DNA from: Talpa occidentalis
Taxonomy: Eukaryota > Chordata > Mammalia > Eulipotyphla > Talpidae
Assembly: GCF_014898055.3 (NCBI RefSeq)
Contig: NW_023601543.1
Location: forward strand, 58,730,806 to 58,794,805
Direction of reading: 5' to 3'
DNA length: 64,000 bases
The notes beneath the pieces are model-generated. The model was not told the DNA's origin and did no database searches. It was given only the letters and a program-made list of their open reading frames with translations. This document shows positions 10,563 to 23,260 of this stretch, one piece after another (the first letter of the stretch is position 1; each line of letters begins with the position of its first letter). Both the position numbers and the translations under genes were made by a program.

Positions 10563-10815
10563 AAAAGAAAAAGAAAAATACCGGATGGTCTCACTCATAG
10601 CAGGAATCTAGAAAACTTAAATAAGGGACCAGGAAAACGAATAACTATAAGAAAGTGAAAATCAAAATCAACAAAAAACTACGAACCAGAGACACTTTTA
10701 GGGGGGCGGGGGTGGGAGGGGAGGGATTGGGGTCAGAATGGGGGGGCTGCAATTGTATGGGGAATATAAAAATAAAATTTATTATTAAAAAATAAATAAA
10801 TAAATAAATAAATAA
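10563..10815 (+). mobile_element. L1 3' segment of the twin-primed element
   Basis: Starts at the inversion junction with AAAAAGAAAAAGAAAAATAC (end of ORF2), then stop, 3' UTR and an (AAAT)n tail at about 10789-10815. The short A-rich overlap at the junction fits microhomology joining. Confidence 0.93.
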
Positions 10816-11112
10816 ATTAAATAGCTTATAGATTCCTTATAGTAGAGCTTTTTATTCAGTTAATTTACTTTTGCAAACATTATATTTATAATTAAATGGC
10901 CAAATCAAATCAAACCTGCTGAATCTAGAGTGAACATGACCTTTGTGTTCTGTGCTGAAGCATTCATCTATAAACTGTCAGCAAATTCTATCAATATTCA
11001 ATTCCCCTGCCCAGTGTGAAGCAGAAACTTCCCCCACCACACATACATCCATGAGGAGAGGAGTTAAGGAGGAGGGCAATGACATGGTCTGTCGCTTCCT
11101 ATTTATGAAAAC
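10816..11112 (+). other. Putative 3'-transduced sequence
   Basis: About 297 bp of non-L1 sequence between the first L1 tail and a second A run, still inside the target duplication. It should be the 3' flank of the progenitor L1 elsewhere in the genome. No canonical AATAAA lies close to the second A run, which is a weak point. I recognise no gene in it. Confidence 0.75.
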
Positions 11113-11174
11113 AAAAAAAAAAAAAAAGGTTAGGAGGCTTATGCAATGCTAATACTTGTCTGGATGTGATAAGA

Positions 11175-11429
11175 ATTTTTTTTTAAGATTTATTTTTATT
11201 TTTTATACAAGAACTGGGGTGTGGGAGGGTGAGAAGATTCACCAGAGACAGAGCAGGGAGCAGAATAGGCAGAGGACAGAAATACACTGCTGAGGGAGCA
11301 GCGGGTGCGACAGGAGAGGTCTGCCGCACCATGTGGTATTCTCGCCTGCCGGGATCCAACCCGCACTGCAGAGGCTGCGGACAGCTTCACAGTGTGGTGC
11401 TCAACCTGCCGTGCCACCAGGGAGGCCCA
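11175..11429 (-). mobile_element. tRNA-related SINE
   Basis: Antisense copy flanked by GGATGTGATAAGA at 11162-11174 and 11430-11442. Its body has lost some of the CpG positions kept in younger copies. Confidence 0.94.
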
Positions 11430-11776
11430 GGATGTGATAAGATTTTGCTAATACTTTCAGTATGATTTCCCAGTATCAAGCCCACAGGTAATTCAGTCTT
11501 GTTAGAGCTGCTAAATTTATATTGATGCTAGGGAAGCCTCTAGTATCACTGGAGACTTTGATCTTGATCACACCACATATCACAGAATACCGGTCACTCA
11601 AAAGAGATTTGGATTTGGTGGAATTATGTTTGTAAATGATTCTGTAGGGGATCCACAAAATTAATGAAGAATCACAATTGCATCCTTCATTGCAGTTGAG
11701 CCATAAATTTGATAAACATCAAGGTGTTTTTATTTCTTATTTAAAAACTTGGATCAGCATTAAAAAGAGCCAAAAG

Positions 11777-12239
11777 GACACGGAAACATCAATTCCAAAG
11801 AGCACCTGCACCCCTATGTTTATAGCAGCACTGTTTACAATAGCTAAGCTTTGGAAACAACCCAAATGCCCAAAATTAGATGACTGGATCAAGAAGATGT
11901 GGTCCATATACACCATGGAATATTACTCAGCATTCAAAAAAGATAAACACATGCAATTTGCAGCAACATGGATGGCGCTGGAAGGGATCATGCTCAGCGA
12001 AATAAGCCAGAAAGAAAAAGAAAAATACCGGATGGTCTCACTCATAGCAGGAATCTAGAAAACTTAAATAAGGGACCAGGAAAATGAATAACTATAAGAA
12101 AGTGAAAATCAAAATCAACAAAAAACTATGAACCAGAGACACACTATGGGGGGGGTGGGGGGAGGGGAGGGGAGGGATTGGGGTCAGAATGGGGGGTTGC
12201 AATTGTATGGGGAATATAAAAATAAAATTTATTTAAAAA
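11777..12239 (+). mobile_element. 5'-truncated young L1
   Basis: A 463-bp copy of the end of ORF2 and the 3' UTR, in sense orientation, between perfect duplications AAAAAGAGCCAAAAG (11762-11776 and 12240-12254). The ORF2 tail is still open (SIPKST, MEYYSAFKKDK, stop after LIAGI). The 3' UTR is the GTATGGGGAATATAAAAATA type. Confidence 0.96.
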
Positions 12240-12555
12240 AAAAAGAGCCAAAAGTATATGTAAAAAAATAAATAAGAACATTGATCAGAAACTTTCCCTG
12301 AGTTCTCAAAATTGCACTGACCTGTTGCATCTTGATGTGTAGTCAGCAACATACTTGGAGCAGAAGTCAGAGCACGGTGTGGAGAAAAACATGCCAGTTC
12401 ACTGAGGAACCGTGGCTCCTCTCCTGTCATGCTTCTACGGTTTTTCACATTATGCCATTTGCTTTAAATGTTCAAACTTTAGTCAATGGCTTAAAATATT
12501 AAGAAAATATTATAGCACCAATTGATGTTAAACCGTTTTCTTTTTAAACTTTTAG

Positions 12556-12714
<159 letters not shown>

Positions 12715-12824
12715 TAATTTTGTAGTTTTTTTCCCTTCTCCCAGATTGCTTATTACTGTGTTTTGCACCCACTCATAGTCTTTAGTTGACTCATCAGCAG
12801 TGATTCATTTCTGTTTTTAAAATC

Positions 12825-13640
12825 TGGAACTCTCATACAGTGCCTGTGGGAATATAAAATTGTGTGGCCACTCTCTGGAAAAGTTTTGCAGTTTCTATAA
12901 AACTAAAGTTGAAATTACCATATGACCAGTAATTTTGTTCCTGAGGATTTATCTCAGAGAAATGAAAACTTACATTCATGTAAAAACCTGTGTATGATTG
13001 CTCATGGCAACTTTTTTATAATAGCCTCAAACCAGAAAGAATCAAATTGTCCTATAGTAGGCGAATGGTTAAGCGAGCATCCATACCATGGAAGAGTGCT
13101 CAGCGAGAAATGTGACGGCCGTTGGTGTCCTGTTGCCTGCCAGAGCAAGCAGAGGGACATGCAGCAACCTGGGAGGGTCTCAGAGGCATTATACTGAATG
13201 GAAATAATCCACTCTGCAAAGGCCACTTACTGTATGATTGCATTTATATAACATTCTAGAAATGAAGAAAAAATGCTAGGATGGAGAACAAATTAGTGAT
13301 ACCAGGGGTTAGGGATGGTAGGGGTAAGAGGGGAGTGGGTGTGACTGCATAGGAATAGCGAGAGGGAGATCTTCATGGCTGTGGAAGAGTTCTGAGTCTC
13401 GATTACAGGAGTGGGACATGGATCTCTACATGTGATAAAATGACCTAAAATTGTGCACATGTTGTGCATGTGTTCTGGTTCTGATACCATATTATAGTTT
13501 TGATATTTCCCAGGTTTTCATATTCTGTTATAGTCATGTAAGATAGATCCAGTGGAGGAAACTGGCTTTAAAATTATATGGGACCTCTTATACTATCTTT
13601 GCAACTTCTCTGATTCTATAATTACTCCAAAATAAAAAGT
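12825..13640 (+). mobile_element. Old L1 3' region (L1M-like)
   Basis: Decayed L1 ORF2 end and 3' UTR: GTGTGGCCACTCTCTGGAAA, ACCATATGACCAG, ATAGCCTCAAACCAGAAAG and ATTACTCCAAAATAAAAAG follow in L1 order. Frames are broken throughout. This is one of the old eutherian L1 subfamilies; exact subfamily not determined. Confidence 0.8.
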
Positions 13641-15279
13641 TAAAGACATCTGTTCTTACTGAGGGTCATTATGCTTGGCAGCAAGGTTGGGCCTACATCC
13701 CTAGTCATTTAAAATACCGATTACCTTTACAAATAGTGTGAGTGGCTCCCTTTTCCCCTCTTGTAGGAGTATTCTGTGAAAATTAGACTCAAAAAATCTT
13801 TCCTCAGATAACAGCCAAGGAGTTTGCCTCAGCTCTCCTTCTAAATGGGGACTAAAGGAAATTTTTTCTGTGAGCCTAGAGAAGAGAGATCTTAGCTGCC
13901 AATAAAACTCAACAACATCCTTAGGAACTACACAATGCCTTCCAAATTGATAAACCTTTAGATCCATCGATAAAGAAGTAAAAAGTGGAAAGAAACAAAT
14001 TGCCTATATCAGAAAGAAAGAGGAGGCATCTCTACAACCCATGAAAGATTCAAATGACCAAAAGTGACTTGTGAAGAGATCGAAAACTTGAACAGCCCTA
14101 TAGTAATGAAATAAATTAAGTTTATAATTAAAAACTTTTCTGTGCGTCCCAGTGGCTTCACTGATGAATTCTATCAGATCTTTAAGGAGTAAATGATACC
14201 AGTCCTACGTCAACCCTTTCAGAACATAGAGGATGGCATACTTCCTAGCTCATCTTATGAGAAGACGCCTGCTCTTTGGGTTGGTTCCTCTGTCAAAGAA
14301 TAATTGTGTATTTTAATTTTTCAGAGGATTCTAAAACTGTTTCCAACCAACATAAATACAGTTACAGTTTATGGAGCATCTGATATGTGTTGGGAACTTT
14401 ACAGATAGTCTTTATTTCTTCTTTTACATACATTATTTCTCATCATCATAGAAACTCTGTAAGAAGGTGAGGGTGGTAGGTTAGCTTTTTCCCCCAGATG
14501 TCCAACTCATCGATGAATAAATGGACCCAGGAGCTAACTGGTAATTGAATGATGGATTTATGACCAAAAGTCTCTGGTAATATGTATTGGATGATTCAGC
14601 TTAGCCCTTCTTACTGGGACTCCTTTACTGCTTAGCTCATAAATTGAAGACAGATGCCCTTACTGCCAAAATGATCACAGTCAAAGGCAGGGAGGCCGAA
14701 ATGGAGAGAGGCTGGAAATTTCTTGGCCTGTCAAAGGCTGCCTCTTTGCTAACAGCATGGAGGATAGAGAAACAATAACAATTCCCCACCTGCTACAGAA
14801 AGGTAAAGACTGCAAGTCAGGGTAAAGCCAGTCTCTTCTTTCAGAGATCAAGTGACCATCCTTGCCACATCACCTTTGGGGGAGGAGGAATGGAACATAA
14901 GTCCTCTCTCCATGATGAATGTGTGAGGAGCAGGAAGCTGTGCTTCTGCATACCAGCCCAACACACATTTGTACACTCACTGATATGCAGAGTGTCCCTG
15001 CCTCTTACTGATGATGAGCCAAGCTCAGCATGACTCAGTGACATGTGTGAGGTTAAGTAGGTGGTGTGAGACTGAGTCAAGGTCCTGTCTGATGGCCTGT
15101 CTCTCTGACCCCAAGGCCCAGGGTTGTTGCTTTGTGCTACATTCCCTCTGGAGTTAGGCTTTCTGTTAAAAAAAAAAAAAGTATCCTTTATGTGACTAAT
15201 CCATGAGGTTGTCAAAGTCATCTGAGCCTATATGTCAGCTATTGACTTGTAACAGATAGGATGATTGTATGAGTATGGC
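13641..15279. other. Intron 3 stretch with old repeats
   Basis: About 13960-14270 resembles broken L1 ORF2 (GGCTTCACTGATGAATTCTA context). About 14340-14560 resembles a MIR in minus orientation. The rest is unassigned. No exon recognised. Confidence 0.5.
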
Positions 15280-15294
15280 CCACTGCATGATTTT

Positions 15295-15570
15295 TTTTTA
15301 AAGATTTATTTTTATTTATTTATACAAGCACTAGGTACAGTCAGAAGTGCGGGAGGGTGAGAGAATTCACCAGAGCCAGAGTGGGGAGCAGAGCAGGCAG
15401 AAGGACCGAAGTACACTGCTGAGGGGAGCAGCAGGCGGCAGGAGAGGTCTGCGCGCCATGTGGGACCCTCCTCCTGTGGCCGGGGAGCAGTTGGGGATCG
15501 AACCAGCGCTACAGAGGCTGCAGGCAGCTTCGCAACCCAGCGCTCAACCGCTGCGCCACCGGGGAGGCCC
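15295..15570 (-). mobile_element. tRNA-related SINE
   Basis: Antisense, near full length. The 15-bp duplication CCACTGCATGATTTT lies at 15280-15294 and 15571-15585. Confidence 0.96.
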
Positions 15571-16215
15571 CCACTGCATGATTTTAGGGATTGTAAATAA
15601 TGTTACTCTTTTTTCTTTTGTAATTAGCTTGCTTGCTTATCTGTTTATTTAATTGAAATAATCTACATTATGACATTAAATAATAATATTCCTTAAGTGG
15701 GGAATTAGAGAATTCCCCTTCAGATCAAATGGGGGGATGAATGGATATTTTAAGTAACTAATCTTAAGGTACAATCAAAGTTATACATAGTCGTTTGAAG
15801 ATGAAGCCATCATTGGTTGTGAAAGCCACTCTGGTGGTTGAAAAACAGCTTTGTCTTTGCAGAGCTTTCCCTTCCTCACTTGCATGTTCTCAGAAGAAAA
15901 CATACCTGACAGATTATGCTAGTTACTAATTTAAGTTGTTTTTGAAATGCTAGTCTTTCAGATTATCAACTATTAGTTTAGTCTCTTTCCCTTATAAAGG
16001 GATTTTAAATAGTGGCTTCTTACATGGCCACCATTTGTGATTAAACCTCTTGTCAGTTAAATGTGTAATAAAAATTTGACCATTTAACTTCAGGTCTGTG
16101 GACAGAAATATTCAGGCCCTTTTGACTTGTGTATACATAATTGTCATGTAGATGGGCCTTTTTTCTAACTTGAACAAAGTATCATTAACATTACCTTTGG
16201 TTTTGCTTAAAGGGC

Positions 16216-16233
16216 GGGGGGGGGGGGGGGGGG
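16216..16233 (+). repeat. Poly(G) run of 18
   Basis: Eighteen consecutive G residues, after AGGGC and before AGTGG. Such runs can form quadruplexes and are prone to length error in sequencing. Confidence 0.95.
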
Positions 16234-17239
16234 AGTGGAGAGTGAAGGAAGGAGGGACTTAACTTTAGAATATATTATGAATGTAGTTTTGGTGGCAGAT
16301 TTATATTCCTATTATTTTGCTTTGACTAATAACATGAATATGAATTTGCAGAGTGCGTTCAAGCTAACCATAATGGTTTTCTAAAAGACAATTGAAAAGA
16401 AAGTGCATTGGGATTAAAATTTATTCCTGGATACCTCCCATGAATTTCATTGGCCCTATGTCTTGTCCCTGATCTCCCCTAGCCTGCTCTGATTTTAGCC
16501 CTCATAGAGCTCTGGAAGGCAAGAAGGCTCACAGTTGTTGATTTTTTTCAGTATAACTAGTTTTTTCAAGTCATTGGTATGTAAATACATTAGCTTAATA
16601 AAGACTGGGGACAATGACTGATTAAGAGGCAAACATGATACATCTATATAGTACAAACAGCACCCTCATTTGGTGACTGTCAGCATGGCAAGCCCTTGAA
16701 GGATTCTTCTGTGCTGGTGGCTTTAGGGCACTAGGCATTCCTGGACGCCTTCTTCACAACCCCAGAGAGGTGAGGGCATCAGGGAAGGCCACAGCACAGG
16801 TCTGGAATGCTGGTCTGGGGGTTCCACAGCCCTTTGTCAGAGTGGCTACGTGATCCAGGCCAAGTTCTCCTTGCTGGGCTGTCTTTCCCTGATATTGCTC
16901 AGCTGTCATGGTAGGGCTCTCCTGCCTTTTTAAACTTTTAGGTAAAGTATCCCCAGTACCTGTTTAGTTAGGGTGTTTGGGGGATTGTGTTTGTCTGCTT
17001 TTGTTTAACAGTTCTGATTGTCAGATGAGAACAGCTTATGCTTGTAGAATAAGGACCATGGCTCAGGATCCCAAGAACAGTGATTTTCCTCATTAGAACA
17101 TCTAGTAAGCCTAAAGACGCACGCACATGTGTGTGTGAGTGTGTGTTTCTAAGGTTACCAATGTACAGAAACGTTGAGAGGATTACAGTTTTGCCACCTC
17201 TTTTTGAATAGTTACTAGATTTATATTGGTATAAGTATA

Positions 17240-17240
<1 letters not shown>

Positions 17241-17281
<41 letters not shown>
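17241..17281. repeat. (CA)n microsatellite
   Basis: About 20 CA units. A short TG-rich stretch lies 100 bp upstream at 17129-17147. Confidence 0.97.
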
Positions 17282-17282
<1 letters not shown>

Positions 17283-17596
17283 CTATCTTAAATAGAATTG
17301 TTTCTCATTTCTCCACATCTCTCTCTTTCCAAGGCTCCAAAACATGAATCCAGATGAGTATGAGGAGACACCGCAGATCTTTAGGACACTGTTTTCTGAC
17401 ATTGAATTAGCTAGAAAGCTCCTTAGATAGCACTTTCATACTTCATTAGTGTCATATATTTATATATATATATATATAATCTCCTAAAGTACCAAAAGAA
17501 CTGGAAGTGACTAGCTGAATCAATGGAATAAAATCGTTTATGTTAAATCTTATGAAAATGATGGGTTTACTTATAGTCGCTCATTCTCATGCATTT

Positions 17597-17597
17597 A

Positions 17598-17628
<31 letters not shown>

Positions 17629-17651
17629 ACTCTCTCTCTCTCTCTCTCTCA
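17597..17651. repeat. (TC)n microsatellite
   Basis: A TC-rich tract with single interruptions. A short (TA)n run also lies at 17457-17478. Confidence 0.95.
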
Positions 17652-17857
17652 TCATAATCAGCCAGAATAAATTTTTCTTTTGAAATTTACTGAGCCCTTG
17701 CTTGTTCCGTGATTATTAGGGCAAAAATGTTTTAGAAACATGATGTTTAATGCTAAATAACTTCATTCAGGAGTAACTGCTAAAAAGTTAATAAAGCTTC
17801 ACTTTTTAGAGACTTTTAGTGCATTTCTTACACTCACTGTCAAAAGTCACCATGTGA

Positions 17858-17956
<99 letters not shown>

Positions 17957-18045
17957 TAAGTGACTCTTGGACCTTTAGCAAAATCTACTGCTTTCCAAAA
18001 GATGAGATCTGTGTGGGTTCAGAGTCTAATATTTTTTCTCAACTG

Positions 18046-18360
18046 TAATGGGATATAAATTGACATATAACACCATGTAAATTTAACGTCTAAAACATGT
18101 TGATTTGATACATTTATATACTACAAAATGATTATCACCATAGCATTAGCTACTGCCTCCATCTCTTTTTCGTGGTGAGAACATTTGATATCTGTTCTCT
18201 TAGCAACTTTCAAATATATGGCACAGCATTATTAGCTATAATCACCACACTGTGGACATTAGACCCCAACAAACCCATTCATATACACCTGGAAATTGGT
18301 AATCTTTGACCAACATATCCCTCCTCCAACCTCTGGCAACAGCCAAAGTCCAGTATTTTG
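18046..18360 (+). mobile_element. Old L1 3' UTR fragment
   Basis: The text ATTGACATATAACACCATGT, then GATACATTTATATACTACAA and ATGATTATCACCATAG, matches the remembered 3' UTR of old L1M elements. Broken and diverged. Confidence 0.7.
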
Positions 18361-18516
18361 ATATTTGTGGAGACAGGGTTCAAGTTCTGCAACTACATTG
18401 TGCAGTATGGTAGCTGTTAGCCATATGTGACTGTTTAAAATTAAGAATAATTAAGATTATACATAGTCAGGAAATTTTGATTTCTAATACTCTCTGATAA
18501 AAAGAACCAGTACCTC

Positions 18517-18777
18517 GGGGCCTCCCTGGTGGCGCAAGGGGTTAAGCACCGCACTATGAAGCAATCTGCAGCCTCTGCAGCACGGGTTCGATTCCTGGCC
18601 GGCCAGGGAGCAACCCACATGGCGAAGCAGACCTCTCCTGTCTCACCCTCTGCTCCCCTCAGCAGTGTGTTTCAGTCAGTCTGTTCTGTTCCCCACTCTG
18701 TCTCTGGTGGATCCTCTCACCCCCTGCATCTCTGGCCTGTACCCCAGCTCTTGTATGCATAAATAAATAAATAAATA
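18517..18777 (+). mobile_element. tRNA-related SINE, second subfamily
   Basis: Sense copy with perfect 18-bp duplication AAAAAGAACCAGTACCTC (18499-18516 and 18778-18795). It differs from the main subfamily in the head (GTTAAGCACCGCACTATGAA) and the 3' part (GCATCTCTGGCCTGTACCCC before CTCTTGTATGC). The copies at 41078 and 51551 share the second group's 3' features. Confidence 0.96.
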
Positions 18778-18795
18778 AAAAAGAACCAGTACCTC

Positions 18796-20135
18796 TTGCA
18801 GAAAAAGCTGATCGTAAATTCAGGACAGCAGATATAACAAGATGAGGGTGGAGCATCTTGTAGTGCTCAAAAGTCAGGAAGTTCTTTTAAAAAAAGAAGG
18901 AACCAAATAAATAAATGAATGTGGAGCATGTCCAGTAGACACAGAGCCAACCTACAAGCTCCCCCCATGGTCCAAGAACAACAAAATAATTAACATTATA
19001 TGGGGCCATCCCCCAAAGTATAAAATACTAGTAACATGTACTGGTAATATCTGAGTCTGTATTAATATGAAGAAATGAATGAATAACTAAGTGGGGAAGA
19101 AATGACAAATCTCTGCAGAAGAATTTCAAATAATTTCCATAGACACACTCCCTCTCGAGGTGGGGCTTACTCTCCATTTCCCTTTGATCATGGGGCTGTG
19201 TGTATACTTCCTTTCAAAGGGCAAGGTATGGCTAGGAGAGAGAAAGTGACTTTAGAGTAGAGAAACCAGACAAACACTACCTCAGCCAGGTGACCAACAT
19301 TAGCACCAGCTGTGGTAAGTCATGTTTATAGTCTCGTATAGCCCTTGATATTTGTTATTAGAATGGCACTTTCCCTCTGGATCTTCTTCCTTAAAACACA
19401 TTACCTCAGTCTAATCCTGAGAGAAAAAGCCAAATAAGTCCCAATTGAGGGTCAGTCTACAGAACACCTGACCAGCACTCCAAACTGCCAAGGGTATCAA
19501 AAACAAGCAGAGTCTAAGAAACGATCAAAGCTAAGAGATGAGAGAGGTAGGGCCACTAGCAGTAATGTGGTACGGGGTCCTGGGACAGAAAGAGGACATT
19601 AGGTGAAGACTAAGGGGATCTGAATAAAGTGCAGATTTTAGTTCTTTTTAAAAAATAGCTGGAAAACTGGAGATAAAGCCAGGGTTTTTTATGGCACTAA
19701 AAAAAGGAGGGTGCTTAGACGTCCTTTCATGGGGACAAGCCATGGACGAGTGACAGGTTAGATAACTGACATTGGTATTATGGGAGGTGAGAGGGAGAAA
19801 AGGCCGCCAGAGAGGTCCGTGTCAGGTCAATGCTTGTGATAAAAGGAAACAGAGGAAGATCTTATTTGAGGAAGTATTTAAAAGGTAGATAAAAGCAGCC
19901 TTCCATAAGCAACAAAGGACAACTCAAATCTGTATCACTGAGTAATTGTGAATTGAAATAGAGCTGTTTTATGTGGCTGGCACAGTATCCTGCATGCAGC
20001 AGGCAAGCATTAAGTTATCACTGTTGATTCTCAAAGATTCATTTCTGCAAATACTTCTTGAGTCCCTAACATAGTCATTCTACTATTCTCGGCGCTCAGG
20101 ATACAAAAGTGAGCAATGGCATGGTCCTTACCATC
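18796..20135. other. Intron 4 stretch, nothing recognised
   Basis: No exon, RNA gene or repeat family recognised. Purine-rich sections near 19790-19860 are not ordered repeats. Confidence 0.5.
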
Positions 20136-20153
20136 AAGAATCTTACTGTCACA

Positions 20154-20609
20154 CACAGAAACATCAATTCCAAAGAGCACCTGCACCCCTATGTTTATAG
20201 CAGCACTATTTACAATAGCTAAGCTTTGGAAACAACCCAAATGCCCAAAAATAGATGACTGGATCAAGAAGATGTGGTACATATACACAATGGAATATTA
20301 CTCAGCATTCAAAAAAGATAAACACATGCAATTTGCAGCAACATGGATGGTGCTGGAAGGGATCATGCTCAGTGAAATAAGCCAGAAAGAAAAAGAAAAA
20401 TACCGGATGGTCTCACTCATAGCAGGAATCTAGAAAACTTAAATAAGGGACCAGGAAAATGAATAACTATAAGAAAGAAAATATAAAAATCAACAAACAA
20501 CTATGAACCAGAGACACTCTATGGGGAGTGGGGGGTGGGGAAAGGAGGGAATGGGGTCAAAATAAGGAGGTTGTAATTGTATGGGGAATATAAAAAAAAA
20601 AGAAAAAAA
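20154..20609 (+). mobile_element. 5'-truncated young L1
   Basis: 456 bp of ORF2 end and 3' UTR in sense orientation with perfect 18-bp duplication AAGAATCTTACTGTCACA (20136-20153 and 20610-20627). ORF2 tail open to its normal stop. The tail is A-rich with G interruptions. Confidence 0.96.
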
Positions 20610-20627
20610 AAGAATCTTACTGTCACA

Positions 20628-21554
<927 letters not shown>

Positions 21555-21734
21555 TGATATTCTGTTATTTAAATCTTCAGAAATTCAAAACAATCATTAG
21601 CTTTAGACGCAGCAGGGAGGCTGTAGTATTAACATGAAAAGCTAGAGGAAGAGACTGGAAAGTGGTCTGACAGACTTAGATGTCTTTTCTAAGAGGGGTG
21701 TGTATTTCCCTTTCTTCCCCCTTCCTTTTTATTA

Positions 21735-22480
21735 CTGTATTTATTGTGATAAAAAGAACGTAAAATTTACCATCTTAATTTTTAAGTGTACACTTCAGCA
21801 TTATTAAATATGGTCACACTGTTATGCAGCCAATCTCCAGAACTTTTTCATATTGCACAATTGAAACTGTAGACCATATTAAACAGCAGCATCCACTCTC
21901 CCTCCCCCAGTCTCTGGTAACCCCCGTTCTACTTTCTATATCTTTGGGGTTTTGTTTGTTTCTTTTCCAGCTTTTTATTCTGAAAAATCACTTAGCAAAG
22001 GTAAATGATTTTTATAATAAACTCATGTACTCACCACCTAGATTATTGTATTATTGAGATTATTTTACTATATTTGGTTTGTCATATATCTATCCATCTA
22101 TAATTCTATCCATCATACTTTTTAATACACTTCAAAATAAACATCAATATACTTGCACTTAATGCTGCAGCATTAACTGTAGTTCTCTCTAAGTTTCTCG
22201 GGTTTTTATTTTGAAGTAAGATTTGCAAATGAAATGAGAAAATCTTATTTTTTTACACACCTAACCTTGTGTCCCTCCTCTGTACCTCTTTATTTATTAT
22301 GTTTATTGAGATAACGTTGGTTTACAACACTGTATATGCTTTAGGGTTATAGGGTCACACCTCTACAGATGTATGTCATCACACCACACCCACCACACAG
22401 CCCCAATAATCCTCCATTATAATCCATTTGGCCCCTCCCCATTTTGCTCACTCCCTTCTCTCCCCTTCTGGTTACCTCAG
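21735..22480 (+). mobile_element. Old L1 3' UTR fragments
   Basis: Two broken pieces (about 21735-21920 and 22290-22450) resemble old L1 3' ends: AAAATTTACCATCTTAATTTT, then TTATTGAGATAACGTTGG and GGTTTACAAC. The stretch between them is AT-rich and less certain. Confidence 0.6.
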
Positions 22481-22499
22481 TTCTGCAGTCAGATTTCAA

Positions 22500-23260
22500 G
22501 GGTTTGTTTAGTTTGGTTTTGTCTGTTTTGTGTAGCATTGTTTTTTTATATTATGTGGAATTATTTCTGGACTTGCAATCATGTTGATCCTTTTGTCTGT
22601 TTTTATTCTAATACTATATTATTTTAACTATTGTTGCTTTATAATATAGTTTAAAATTAGGTTAGTTGATGCTTCCATTTTTTTTCTTTTTCCTCAGGAT
22701 TTCTTTACCTGTTCAGGGGTTTTTTATGGTTCCTTATAAATTGCAGTATTTTTTTGGTTCTATTTCTGTGAAGAATATTGGGATTTTAATGGGGCTTTAA
22801 ATCTATATATTGCTCTTGATAAAATAGTCATTTTCACAAGATTAATTCTCTTCATTCATGAACACGGAATATGTGTCCATCTCTTTATGTCTTATTCTCT
22901 GTCTTTTGTGTCTCATAGTTTTTTTTTGTTGTTGTTGTTGTATAAATCCTTTATCTCTTTAGTTATTAATTCTTAGGTATTTAGTTCTTTTTGATGCAAT
23001 TATAAAAAAAAATTTTCTTGATTTTGTTTTCTTCTCATTATTTGTATATAAAAATACAATGGGTTTTTATGTGTTAATTTTGCAGCTTGCCACTTTAGTA
23101 TATTTATCTATTCTAGTAGCTTTTTGGTAACTTTCAGGATTTTCTGCATATGTTAACATACCATCTGCAATAATGATAGTTTCATTCCTTCTTTTCTAAT
23201 GTTCTGAACATTAATGACCTGAGATACTAAGAACCACCCCACCTCCATTTCTCCGTGCCT
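22500..23260 (-). mobile_element. Old L1 ORF2 region, antisense
   Basis: Decayed L1 text in minus orientation: GCTTTATAATATAGTTT, GGGATTTTAATGGGGCTTTAAATC, and TTCTGCATATGTTAACATA with the phase of the L1 reverse-transcriptase region. No open frame remains. Confidence 0.65.

Larger units (their letters stand above)
8991..11122. mobile_element. Twin-primed L1 with 3' transduction
   Basis: The whole block is bounded by the 15-bp direct repeat AAAAAGGTTAGGAGG (8976-8990 and 11123-11137). The upstream site is TTT/AAAAA, as expected for L1 endonuclease. Inside are three parts. The first, 8991 to about 10562, is the 5' part of L1 in minus orientation (start of ORF2, all of ORF1, a scrap of 5' UTR). 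The second, about 10563-10815, is the L1 3' end in plus orientation with its A-rich (AAAT)n tail. The third, 10816-11112, is non-L1 sequence ending in a second A run (11113-11127). The inversion is the signature of twin priming, and the extra segment plus second tail is the signature of 3' transduction. Confidence 0.9.
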
